DNA of 18,354 nucleotides from an uncultured Oscillibacter sp. (GTDB taxonomy: Bacteria > Bacillota > Clostridia > Oscillospirales > Oscillospiraceae): NCBI GenBank assembly GCA_900551885.1, contig URXS01000031.1, forward strand, positions 1-18,354. Direction: 5' to 3'. The stretch's first letter is position 1, and each line of letters starts with the position of its first letter. Below the pieces are notes generated by a model that searched no databases, had not been told where the DNA came from, and saw only the letters and a program-made list of their open reading frames with translations. The position numbers were made by a program, and so were the translations under genes. Shown one piece after another: positions 12,997 to 18,354 of this stretch.

Positions 12997-13761
12997 TCAG
13001 GCCTGCTGGGTGCGCTTCTGGGTTTTCTGCTCCAGCACCAGCCGGTCGGCGATCATGGCGATGAACTCACTGTTGGTGGGTTTTCCCTTGGCGTTGGAAA
13101 CCGTGTAGCCAAAGTACTTCTGCAACGTCTCCAGGTCGCCCCGGTCCCAGGCCACCTCAATGGCGTGGCGGATGGCACGCTCCACCCGGGAGGCGGTGGT
13201 CCCGAACCGCTTGGCAACTTCAGGATAAAGGACTTTTGTGACGGCATTGATCACGTCCATATCGTCCACGGCAATCATGATGGCCTCCCGCAAGTACTGA
13301 TAGCCCTTGATGTGGGCGGGAACGCCGATCTCGTGGATTACGGCGGTCACCAGGTTTTTCAGCTCCGACGGTTGCGTCATTGCCACCGGCATGGGATCCA
13401 GGGCAGTCCGCATCCGGTCCATCAGGGTCTCCGGCTCACAGGGCTTGGGCAGGAAGTAGCAGGCACCCAGCTCCCGGGCTTCCGCCACCACCTGATCACT
13501 GCAGAAGGCAGACAACAGCACCACCTTGGGATTCCCCAGCTCTTTGAGCTGCTTCATCACGCTGAGGCCGTCCACCACCGGCAACACCACATCCATTACC
13601 ACCAGGTCGGGCTTGTGCTGTTCCGCCAGCCGCAAAACCTCCGCTCCGTCTCCGGCGGTGGCCACCACGGTGAACTCCCCGGCTTTTTCAATGGCCTCCC
13701 GCAGCATGGCGCGGAATTCTTCGTTGGCGTCTGCCAATAGTACGGTTCTTCTGATGTCCAT
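12997..13761 (-). CDS. spo0A: Sporulation master regulator Spo0A
   Basis: 254 residues. The receiver domain (about 1-120) has phosphoacceptor D57 (LVVMDVVLPVVDG), S84 and K106 (FLPKP). The acidic pocket reads LLADANEEF, with Ala at position 12 where most receivers have the second Asp. The DNA-binding domain (about 145-250) is highly conserved: GVPAHIKGYQYLREAI, FGTTASRVERAIRHAIEVAW (recognition region) and KPTNSEFIAMIADRL. It commits the cell to sporulation when phosphorylated, binding 0A boxes. ATG 13761 has AAAGGA about 10 nt upstream. The usual spoIVB-spo0A order is interrupted by an oppositely oriented NUDIX gene. CGTCGAA sites upstream suggest autoregulation. Confidence 0.98.
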   Translation of the reverse strand: MDIRRTVLLADANEEFRAMLREAIEKAGEFTVVATAGDGAEVLRLAEQHKPDLVVMDVVLPVVDGLSVMKQLKELGNPKVVLLSAFCSDQVVAEARELGACYFLPKPCEPETLMDRMRTALDPMPVAMTQPSELKNLVTAVIHEIGVPAHIKGYQYLREAIMIAVDDMDVINAVTKVLYPEVAKRFGTTASRVERAIRHAIEVAWDRGDLETLQKYFGYTVSNAKGKPTNSEFIAMIADRLVLEQKTQKRTQQA

Positions 13762-13855
13762 GTTTTCCCAGTCCTTTTTTCAGAATTTTTCAGCGGTCAA
13801 CCTGCTTTTCAGCGAGACTCCGCGCCGTTTTTCCACACACGGCGTTCCTCGCCCC

Positions 13856-13876
13856 CTTTGCGACGGATTCGCAAAG
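13856..13876. repeat. 8-bp inverted repeat in the spo0A leader
   Basis: CTTTGCGA (13856-13863) and TCGCAAAG (13869-13876) are perfect inverted repeats around a 5-base centre, about 95-115 bp before the spo0A start and just downstream of the proposed promoter. It could be an operator or an mRNA hairpin. Confidence 0.45.
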
Positions 13877-13896
13877 CTTGAAATCACGTTTTCTAT

Positions 13897-13925
13897 AAAT
13901 TACCATAAACTTACAGGCTTTGCAA
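13897..13925 (-). promoter_or_regulatory. Possible vegetative promoter of spo0A
   Basis: Minus strand: TTGCAA (13920-13925), a 17-bp spacer, TAATTT (13897-13902) with TGG making an extended -10. No good sigma-H match was found, although GCGAAT occurs further downstream. The leader would be about 130 nt. Confidence 0.45.
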
Positions 13926-13955
13926 GCGCCAACTGTAAATAAATTCCAAGAAATA

Positions 13956-13962
13956 TTCGACG
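13956..13962 (-). promoter_or_regulatory. Spo0A-box-like site 1 upstream of spo0A
   Basis: The minus strand reads CGTCGAA (6 of 7 matches to TGTCGAA), 30 bp upstream of the proposed -35. It is exactly 40 bp from an identical second site. Confidence 0.4.
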
Positions 13963-13995
13963 CTTTTCTCGGAAGATGGAAACATGGCCTTTTCT

Positions 13996-14002
13996 TTCGA
14001 CG
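13996..14002 (-). promoter_or_regulatory. Spo0A-box-like site 2 between spo0A and the NUDIX gene
   Basis: A second identical CGTCGAA on the minus strand. It also lies just before a weak plus-strand extended -10 (TGTTAAAAT, 14010-14018) ahead of the NUDIX gene, so it could affect both genes. Confidence 0.38.
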
Positions 14003-14050
14003 GCCTTCGTGTTAAAATCAGGCTATCTTACAAAAAAGGCGGGGGATGAA

Positions 14051-14611
14051 ATGGAGCTGGTGGAACAGATCCGGACCTTTCAACCCTGGAACCAGCAGGA
14101 GGAGCGGGACCAGGCGGAAATGCTGCGGCGGCTGGAGGGCGGCGAGCAACTGTATACCCGGGACAACACCGCCGCTCATCTGACGGCCTCGGGCTGGGTG
14201 GTGAGCCCGGACCGGCGGCAGGTACTGATGGCCTGGCACAATCTGTACGGCTCCTGGGCCTGGTTGGGCGGCCACGCTGACGGAGAGCGGGACCTGCTGG
14301 CAGTGGCGCTACGGGAGGTCCGGGAGGAGAGCGGACTGACAGCGGTGCGACCAGTGTCACCGGAGATTTACTCCCTGGAAATCCTGACCGTGGACGGCCA
14401 TGAAAAGCGGGGTGCCTATGTCTCTTCCCACCTGCATTTGAATGTAACCTATCTTCTGGAGGCAGACCCGGCAGATGCGGTACGCCGCAAGCCTGACGAA
14501 AACAGCGCCGTGGGCTGGTTCAGTCTGGAGGAGGCGGTGGCCGCCTCCACGGAGCCCTGGTTCCGGGAGCGAATCTACAAAAAACTCAACGCCAAGCTGA
14601 CGTTATTTTGA
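14051..14611 (+). CDS. NUDIX hydrolase
   Basis: 186 residues. The NUDIX box is at about residues 73-95: GGHADGERDLLAVALREV followed by REESGL. The catalytic REVREESGL core is intact, while the Glu of the GX5E element is an Arg (HADGE-R), as seen in a subfamily with the GGHADG signature. These enzymes hydrolyse nucleoside diphosphates linked to another group; the substrate is not predictable. The frame extends back to 13976, but ATG 14051, after a G-rich GGCGGGGGA site, gives the family start (MELVEQIRTF). It lies between spo0A and spoIVB on the opposite strand, an unexpected insertion into that neighbourhood, with no base-composition sign of recent transfer. Confidence 0.92.
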   Translation: MELVEQIRTFQPWNQQEERDQAEMLRRLEGGEQLYTRDNTAAHLTASGWVVSPDRRQVLMAWHNLYGSWAWLGGHADGERDLLAVALREVREESGLTAVRPVSPEIYSLEILTVDGHEKRGAYVSSHLHLNVTYLLEADPADAVRRKPDENSAVGWFSLEEAVAASTEPWFRERIYKKLNAKLTLF

Positions 14612-14631
14612 AAATAGTTTGAAATTTACCG

Positions 14632-14661
14632 GGCGGCGGGGAGCAAATGCTCCCCGCCGCC
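14632..14661. terminator. Bidirectional hairpin between the NUDIX gene and spoIVB
   Basis: 13-bp stem GGCGGCGGGGAGC (14632-14644) / GCTCCCCGCCGCC (14649-14661) with a 4-base loop, between convergent stops. T runs are poor on both sides. Confidence 0.7.
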
Positions 14662-14688
14662 TACTTCATTCTCGCCGCCAGAGGTCCA

Positions 14689-15756
14689 TCAGGCCACAGG
14701 CTCCTCCGCGATTTCGCCGGCTTTCAGCATAGTTTCCATCAAAATTCCATATCCTTTGGTTGGGTCACTTAACAGCACATGGGTCACAGCACCCACAAAT
14801 TTTCCGTCCTGGAGGATGGGACTGCCGCTCATGCCCTGGACGATGCCTCCAGTGGCGGCGATCAGGTCCGGATCTGTCACGGAGATCACCAGATCCCGGC
14901 CGTCAGCAGCATCCTCTACGATTTGTAGAATTTCAACATCATATTCCTCAACGTCATCGCCCTCCACATTGGAGAGGATGACAGCGGGACCGGTGCGGAC
15001 CTCTGTAGCTTCCGCCACCGGCAGGGCTTGTCCCAGACCCTGGGGAAAAGTTGTCTCCTCCACGGTGCCGAAAATACCGGAGGCCGTGTTGGCGGACAGC
15101 GTACCCAAATCCATAGTCAGGTCGAAATCTCCCCGCAGTTCTCCGGCCTCACCGGAAGCACCCTTTTTCACCGCTTTTACGGTGGAGGGCAGAATGGAAC
15201 CGGAGGAGAAAGGCATCAGTTGGGCCGTGTCCACGTCGGTAATGCCGTGGCCCAGAGCGCCGAAAGTCCCGCTTTCCGGGTCATAATAGGTCATGGTACC
15301 AATGCCGGCCATGCTGTCACGAATCCAGGCACCAATGGCATATTGGCCCTGGTCGTTTTGCTGGGGAGCAACCGACAAGGTCATGCTCTCGCCGTCCCGG
15401 CGGATCTGGAGGTCCGTGGCGTCGCCTCCATTCTCCTGAAGCAGAGACTGGAACTGCTCCGTGGAGGTGACGGAGACACCGCCGCACTTGACAATGACAT
15501 CACCGGTCTGGAGGCCGCAGTCCTTGGCGGGTGTGCCGCCGTCTGTCAGTTTGACCACCAGAACACCTCTCGCAAACAGCTTGATGCCCACGGTGTGTCC
15601 CACAGGCACCAACATCCGGGCGGAAGTCTCGCCGCCGGCGGCAGAGGCCGTCACACCGGCGGCGCCGAAGGGCGCCGCGCCGCACAGCAGCAGCGCCAGA
15701 AGGAATGCCGCGCCGCCCCGCAGCACGCCTTTTGCTTTTTGAAATGGTCCATACAA
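14689..15756 (-). CDS. spoIVB: SpoIVB peptidase (S55 family)
   Basis: 355 residues. An N-terminal signal/anchor helix (about 13-34) leads into a PDZ domain (about 50-130; LLVKL-like strand, CGLQTGDVIVKCGG), then the serine-protease domain. By alignment to the Bacillus enzyme the triad is H170 (GALGHGITDVDT), D295 (VTDPDLIA) and S310 (IVQGMSGSPILQDGK). In Bacillus, SpoIVB is secreted from the forespore and cleaves SpoIVFA to trigger pro-sigma-K processing. The start is TTG 15756, with AGGGGTG 7 nt upstream; the nearby ATG is out of frame. Upstream lies a strong hairpin. The gene is monocistronic here. No clear sigma-F/G promoter could be identified. Confidence 0.96.
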   Translation of the reverse strand: MYGPFQKAKGVLRGGAAFLLALLLCGAAPFGAAGVTASAAGGETSARMLVPVGHTVGIKLFARGVLVVKLTDGGTPAKDCGLQTGDVIVKCGGVSVTSTEQFQSLLQENGGDATDLQIRRDGESMTLSVAPQQNDQGQYAIGAWIRDSMAGIGTMTYYDPESGTFGALGHGITDVDTAQLMPFSSGSILPSTVKAVKKGASGEAGELRGDFDLTMDLGTLSANTASGIFGTVEETTFPQGLGQALPVAEATEVRTGPAVILSNVEGDDVEEYDVEILQIVEDAADGRDLVISVTDPDLIAATGGIVQGMSGSPILQDGKFVGAVTHVLLSDPTKGYGILMETMLKAGEIAEEPVA

Positions 15757-15782
15757 ATAAAATCACCCCTTTCCCAAACACA

Positions 15783-15808
15783 GCCGGCAAACGTCGAAAT
15801 TTGCCGGC
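15783..15808. repeat. Stem-loop in the spoIVB leader with CGTCGAA in the loop
   Basis: Perfect 9-bp inverted repeat GCCGGCAAA (15783-15791) / TTTGCCGGC (15800-15808). The 8-base loop holds CGTCGAA on the plus strand (15792-15798). It lies 27 bp before the spoIVB TTG start, beside the ribosome site. There is no T run, so it is not a standard terminator. Confidence 0.6.
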
Positions 15809-15904
15809 ACCGTTATCATTTGCTTTCCGGGTGAAAACAGACCTTGCAAAAACCGCCAGCGCCGCCATGGCAAATTTCGGAAACCCGGTGACGAGGGGAA
15901 ACGC

Positions 15905-15935
15905 AAAAAGACCCGCAGGCAAAAGCCTGCGGGTC
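15905..15935 (-). terminator. Intrinsic terminator of ftsZ
   Basis: Stem GACCCGCAGGC (15910-15920), loop AAAA, GCCTGCGGGTC (15925-15935), followed on the minus strand by TTTTT (15905-15909), 13 bp past the ftsZ stop. Confidence 0.92.
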
Positions 15936-15948
15936 CTTCCAGAAATTA

Positions 15949-17058
15949 TCAATCCCGTTTGTTGAAAATTTTGAAAATGTCGTCGAAGGGGTCCTCCTCC
16001 GGCTCCTGAGGCTTGGGCACATCCTCCTCCTGGAGGGGCACCGGAGCCGGAGCGGTATTGGACGCGGGCTGCTGGCCTGCCATCTTAGGCAGCTCGCCGG
16101 GGGCCTTGTCAAAGCCGGTGGCAATGACGGTGACACGGATCTCGTCGTCCAGCGTCTCGTCAAAGGTGGCGCCGAAAATGGTGAGAGCGTCGGGATGTAC
16201 GGCTGCCTGCACCAGGCTGGCAGCCTGCTCCACTTCCTCCAGACCGATGTCCATGGAGCCGGTGACGTTGATGAGGACGCCCTTGGCACCCTCGATGGAG
16301 GTCTCCAGCAGGGGGCTGGAGATGGCCATCTTGGCGGCCTCCTCGGCCTTGCCCTTGCCGGCGGCCCGGCCCACGCCCATGTGGGCCATGCCGGCGTTTT
16401 TCATGATGGCGGTGACATCAGCGAAGTCCAGGTTGATGAAGCCGGTGTCCCGAATCAGATCGGAGATGGACTGCACTGCCTGGCGCAGCACATCGTCGGC
16501 GATCTCGAAGGCGTTGGCGAAGGTGATCTTCTGGTCCGTGGCGTGTTTGAGCCGCTCGTTGGGGATGATGACCAGGGAGTCCACCTTCCCCTCCAGCTCG
16601 GCGATGCCGGCCTCAGCCTGCTGCATACGGCGGCGTCCCTCAAAGCCGAAGGGCTTGGTGACCACCGCCACGGTGAGGATGTCCATTTCCTTGGCGATCT
16701 CCGCCACGATGGGCGCGCCGCCGGTGCCGGTACCGCCGCCCATGCCAGCGGTGATGAAGACCATATCGGTGTCCTCCAGCGCCTTAGCGATCTGGTTGCG
16801 GCTCTCCTCGGCGCTCTTGCGGCCCACCTCCGGGTCGGAGCCGGCGCCCTGTCCGTGGGTCAGCTTTTCGCCGATCTGGATTTTATAGTTGGCGCTGGAG
16901 ACGTTCAGCGCCTGCTTGTCGGTGTTGACCGCCACAAAATCCACGCCCTTGGTGCCGCTGCGGACCATGCGGTTGACCACGTTGTTGCCACCGCCGCCCA
17001 CGCCGATGACCTTGATATTGACAACGGTATCGGGACCGGTCTCCAATCCAAATGCCAT
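15949..17058 (-). CDS. ftsZ: Cell division protein FtsZ
   Basis: 369-residue tubulin-like GTPase that forms the Z ring. Motifs: KVIGVGGGGNNVVNRM near the N-terminus, the tubulin signature GMGGGTGTGGAPIVAEIAKE (about residues 105-124), TKPFGFEGRRRMQQAEAGI, NLDFADV and GATFDETLDDEIRVTVIATG. A short acidic/Pro-rich linker follows, then the C-terminal peptide FDDIFKIFNKRD for partner binding. The frame is open 25 codons further upstream, but ATG 17058, with GGAGG 7 nt before it, gives the conserved MAFGLE start. It has its own promoter and terminator, and 188 bp separate it from ftsQ. No ftsA is present between them. Confidence 0.98.
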   Translation of the reverse strand: MAFGLETGPDTVVNIKVIGVGGGGNNVVNRMVRSGTKGVDFVAVNTDKQALNVSSANYKIQIGEKLTHGQGAGSDPEVGRKSAEESRNQIAKALEDTDMVFITAGMGGGTGTGGAPIVAEIAKEMDILTVAVVTKPFGFEGRRRMQQAEAGIAELEGKVDSLVIIPNERLKHATDQKITFANAFEIADDVLRQAVQSISDLIRDTGFINLDFADVTAIMKNAGMAHMGVGRAAGKGKAEEAAKMAISSPLLETSIEGAKGVLINVTGSMDIGLEEVEQAASLVQAAVHPDALTIFGATFDETLDDEIRVTVIATGFDKAPGELPKMAGQQPASNTAPAPVPLQEEDVPKPQEPEEDPFDDIFKIFNKRD

Positions 17059-17143
17059 ACTGGTGCCTCCTACTATCATTTGTAGAAAAAGGAAGAAATC
17101 CCCTTCTGATCTCACAAGATGCTGTGTTTGCAATATTTAGTTT

Positions 17144-17172
17144 ATTGTATGACACTTTCCCCTCCCGGTCAA
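17144..17172 (-). promoter_or_regulatory. Sigma-A promoter of ftsZ
   Basis: Minus strand: TTGACC (17167-17172), exactly 17 bp, TACAAT (17144-17149). The leader to ATG 17058 is about 80 nt. Confidence 0.8.
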
Positions 17173-17199
17173 GTGCCTCTGTTATTTTTCCCGCGGTTT

Positions 17200-17219
17200 T
17201 TTCCCAATGAATTGGGAAA
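17200..17219. promoter_or_regulatory. 20-bp near-perfect palindrome upstream of the ftsZ promoter
   Basis: TTTCCCAAT-GA-ATTGGGAAA: 9-bp perfect arms around a GA centre, beginning 27 bp upstream of the -35 (17172). On the plus strand TTTTT follows one base later, but no plus-strand gene ends here and the minus strand lacks a T run. It therefore looks more like a protein-binding dyad than a terminator, although it could stop ftsQ read-through inefficiently. Confidence 0.45.
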
Positions 17220-17246
17220 TTTTTGTCGGCTTTTGGGACCTCCGCC

Positions 17247-18014
17247 TCAGGATGGGATAAAATTCACTTCTCCGTCGTCCCGGGTCAGTTGGATGGTGCC
17301 GGTCTGATTGTCCTGGATGAAGCCCTTGTCCAGCGTGGCCTGCAAAAACCGCAGCTTGTAGGCGTAGTCCGCCCCGTAGGGCAGCTCCACCACGAAGCGC
17401 CCGGCATAGTCCATCCGCAGCACGGCCAGGTCGCTCAGATGGATGGCATCCACCTGCTCCATCATCCCAGCCGCCTCCAACGCTCCCATCAGGTCCAGCA
17501 GGCTCTGCTGCTGGCTGGCGTACTCCGTGGCCAGGGCCAGGGAGGTCCCAACGGAGGGAGCCAGCAGCTCGCAGCCGTCAATGACGCCGTAATTCTCTGC
17601 GGCGGAGGCCTCCTCCTGCCCCACGATCTTCCCCTTGGGACTCACCAGCCAGGCGCTGCCCTCCTGAACCACCGCCAGAGGGGTACCGCACTCCTGCACC
17701 TGGATCACCAGGGTATCCGGCAGGTGGCGGTTGATCCGCAGCTCCTCAATATAGGGCAACGCCGTCCGGATATCCTGATCCACGCTGTACTTGTTCAGCA
17801 GGAAGAGGTTGTCGCCGGTATCCACACCGGAGGCGTCGATCACCTCCTGGGCTGTGTACCGCTCCGTGCCTGTGACCTCAATGGTGTCCACCCGGAAAAA
17901 CAGGGTCAAAGCCGCCACCACCACGGCGCAGATGGCCAGCGTGGACAAGAGCTTATAGAGGAAGCCGAAGCTTCCTCTTCTCCGCCGGCGATTGGATTTC
18001 CTGCGTCTGGCCAT
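17247..18014 (-). CDS. ftsQ: Cell division protein FtsQ/DivIB
   Basis: 255 residues of the divisome bitopic family. A very basic cytoplasmic N-terminus (RRRKSNRRRRR) is followed by one membrane helix (about 22-40), the POTRA domain (about 41-110; FRVDTIEVTGTERYTAQEVI) and the FtsQ beta domain (about 111-250). It links FtsL/FtsB to the septal synthase complex outside the membrane. AGGAG 7 nt before ATG 18014 supports the start. Only 15 bp separate it from the murA stop, so they are probably co-transcribed, a common order in clostridial division clusters. Confidence 0.94.
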   Translation of the reverse strand: MARRRKSNRRRRRGSFGFLYKLLSTLAICAVVVAALTLFFRVDTIEVTGTERYTAQEVIDASGVDTGDNLFLLNKYSVDQDIRTALPYIEELRINRHLPDTLVIQVQECGTPLAVVQEGSAWLVSPKGKIVGQEEASAAENYGVIDGCELLAPSVGTSLALATEYASQQQSLLDLMGALEAAGMMEQVDAIHLSDLAVLRMDYAGRFVVELPYGADYAYKLRFLQATLDKGFIQDNQTGTIQLTRDDGEVNFIPS

Positions 18015-18029
18015 AGTCTTGCTCCTGTG

Positions 18030-18354
18030 TCATTCTGTCTCTTTGCGGACGATGTCCGCCCCCAGGGCCGTCAGGTCCCGGGCAATATCCTCATAGCCCC
18101 GGTCAATGTGGCAGATCTCGGAGACGCGGGTCTCCCCCTCGGCTCCCAGGGCCGCCACGCAAAGGGATGCGCCGCCCCGCAGGTCCGTGCACCGGACCGG
18201 CGCGCCGTGGAGCTTCTCCACTCCGGTGACCACCGCCACCCGGCCGGACACCCGAATCCGTGCCCCCATGCGGGTCAGCTCATCCACATGGCGGTAGCGG
18301 TTTTCAAAAATATTTTCCACCACCACGCTCGTGCCTTTTGCCTTAGCAAGTGCC
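18030..18354 (-). CDS. murA: UDP-N-acetylglucosamine 1-carboxyvinyltransferase MurA, C-terminal part (partial)
   Basis: The gene runs off the window end; the last 108 codons are visible. The frame is open to the edge, and the residues before the first internal GTG (AKAKGTSVVVENIFENRYRH) belong to the protein. Family features are VDELTRMGARIRVSGRVAVV, CTDLRGGASLCVAAL (the conserved DLRAGA-like segment) and the terminal HIDRGYEDI. MurA transfers enolpyruvate from PEP to UDP-GlcNAc, the first committed step of peptidoglycan synthesis. The active-site Cys lies outside the window. The residues match EPSP-synthase-fold MurA rather than AroA. Confidence 0.95.
   Translation of the reverse strand, partial: ALAKAKGTSVVVENIFENRYRHVDELTRMGARIRVSGRVAVVTGVEKLHGAPVRCTDLRGGASLCVAALGAEGETRVSEICHIDRGYEDIARDLTALGADIVRKETE

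Noticed and set aside
16195..17085. Long plus-strand frames across ftsZ
   Set aside because: They are shadows of ftsZ; the minus-strand protein carries the tubulin signature and the expected start.

Overview
The window is a GC-rich stretch of a spore-forming Firmicute. Gene content (Spo0A, AbrB, SpmA/SpmB, SpoIVB, CwlJ/GerQ, a GerM-domain lipoprotein, clostridial-style FtsZ/DivIB/MurA) together with the high GC and strong AGGAGG ribosome sites suggests a GC-rich Clostridia lineage such as Oscillospiraceae (Flavonifractor/Oscillibacter-like). The taxon is an inference from gene content, not a database result. No insertion sequence, phage, CRISPR, tRNA or rRNA was seen. The region is densely coding, with no gap above 300 bp.

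Layout. 1-1080 (+): the end of a tRNA methyltransferase-like gene translationally coupled to rsmI, closed by a terminator shared with the convergent abrB. 1109-1351 (-): a short AbrB with a Cys4 tail. 1564-2666 (+): spmA-spmB, with overlapping stop and start codons. 2733-6144 (-): a four-gene operon in transcription order comEA-like, OmpR-family response regulator, sensor kinase, GerMN-domain lipoprotein. 6265-7644 (+): a DacF-type D-Ala-D-Ala carboxypeptidase. 7713-9312 (-): cwlJ-gerQ and a small nitroreductase. 9421-10554 (-): a GT4 glycosyltransferase with a clear promoter. 10725-10985 (-): a TSCPD protein, divergent from 11141-12840 (+), a padR-DUF2812 membrane protein operon with a duplicated operator-like motif in its promoter. 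12997-13761 (-): spo0A. 14051-14611 (+): a NUDIX hydrolase. 14689-15756 (-): spoIVB. 15949-18354 (-): murA (partial)-ftsQ, then ftsZ with its own promoter.

How the parts relate. At least seven loci belong to sporulation or germination: transition-state control (spo0A, abrB), spore core maturation (spmAB), the SpoIVB signalling protease, cortex lysis (cwlJ-gerQ), possibly DacF, and a GerM-domain lipoprotein. They are interleaved with division and wall genes (ftsZ, ftsQ, murA) and housekeeping genes. The 7-mer CGTCGAA, one base away from the Bacillus Spo0A box, recurs in the intergenic regions beside abrB/spmA, spo0A and spoIVB.

The most useful leads are the sensor kinase reading frame that lacks a standard start codon before its first membrane helix, the MtrAB-LpqB-like operon order headed by comEA, a Spo0A receiver with Ala in place of an acidic-pocket Asp, the lysine-free N-terminus of GerQ, and the PadR operator pair in front of an uncharacterised membrane protein.
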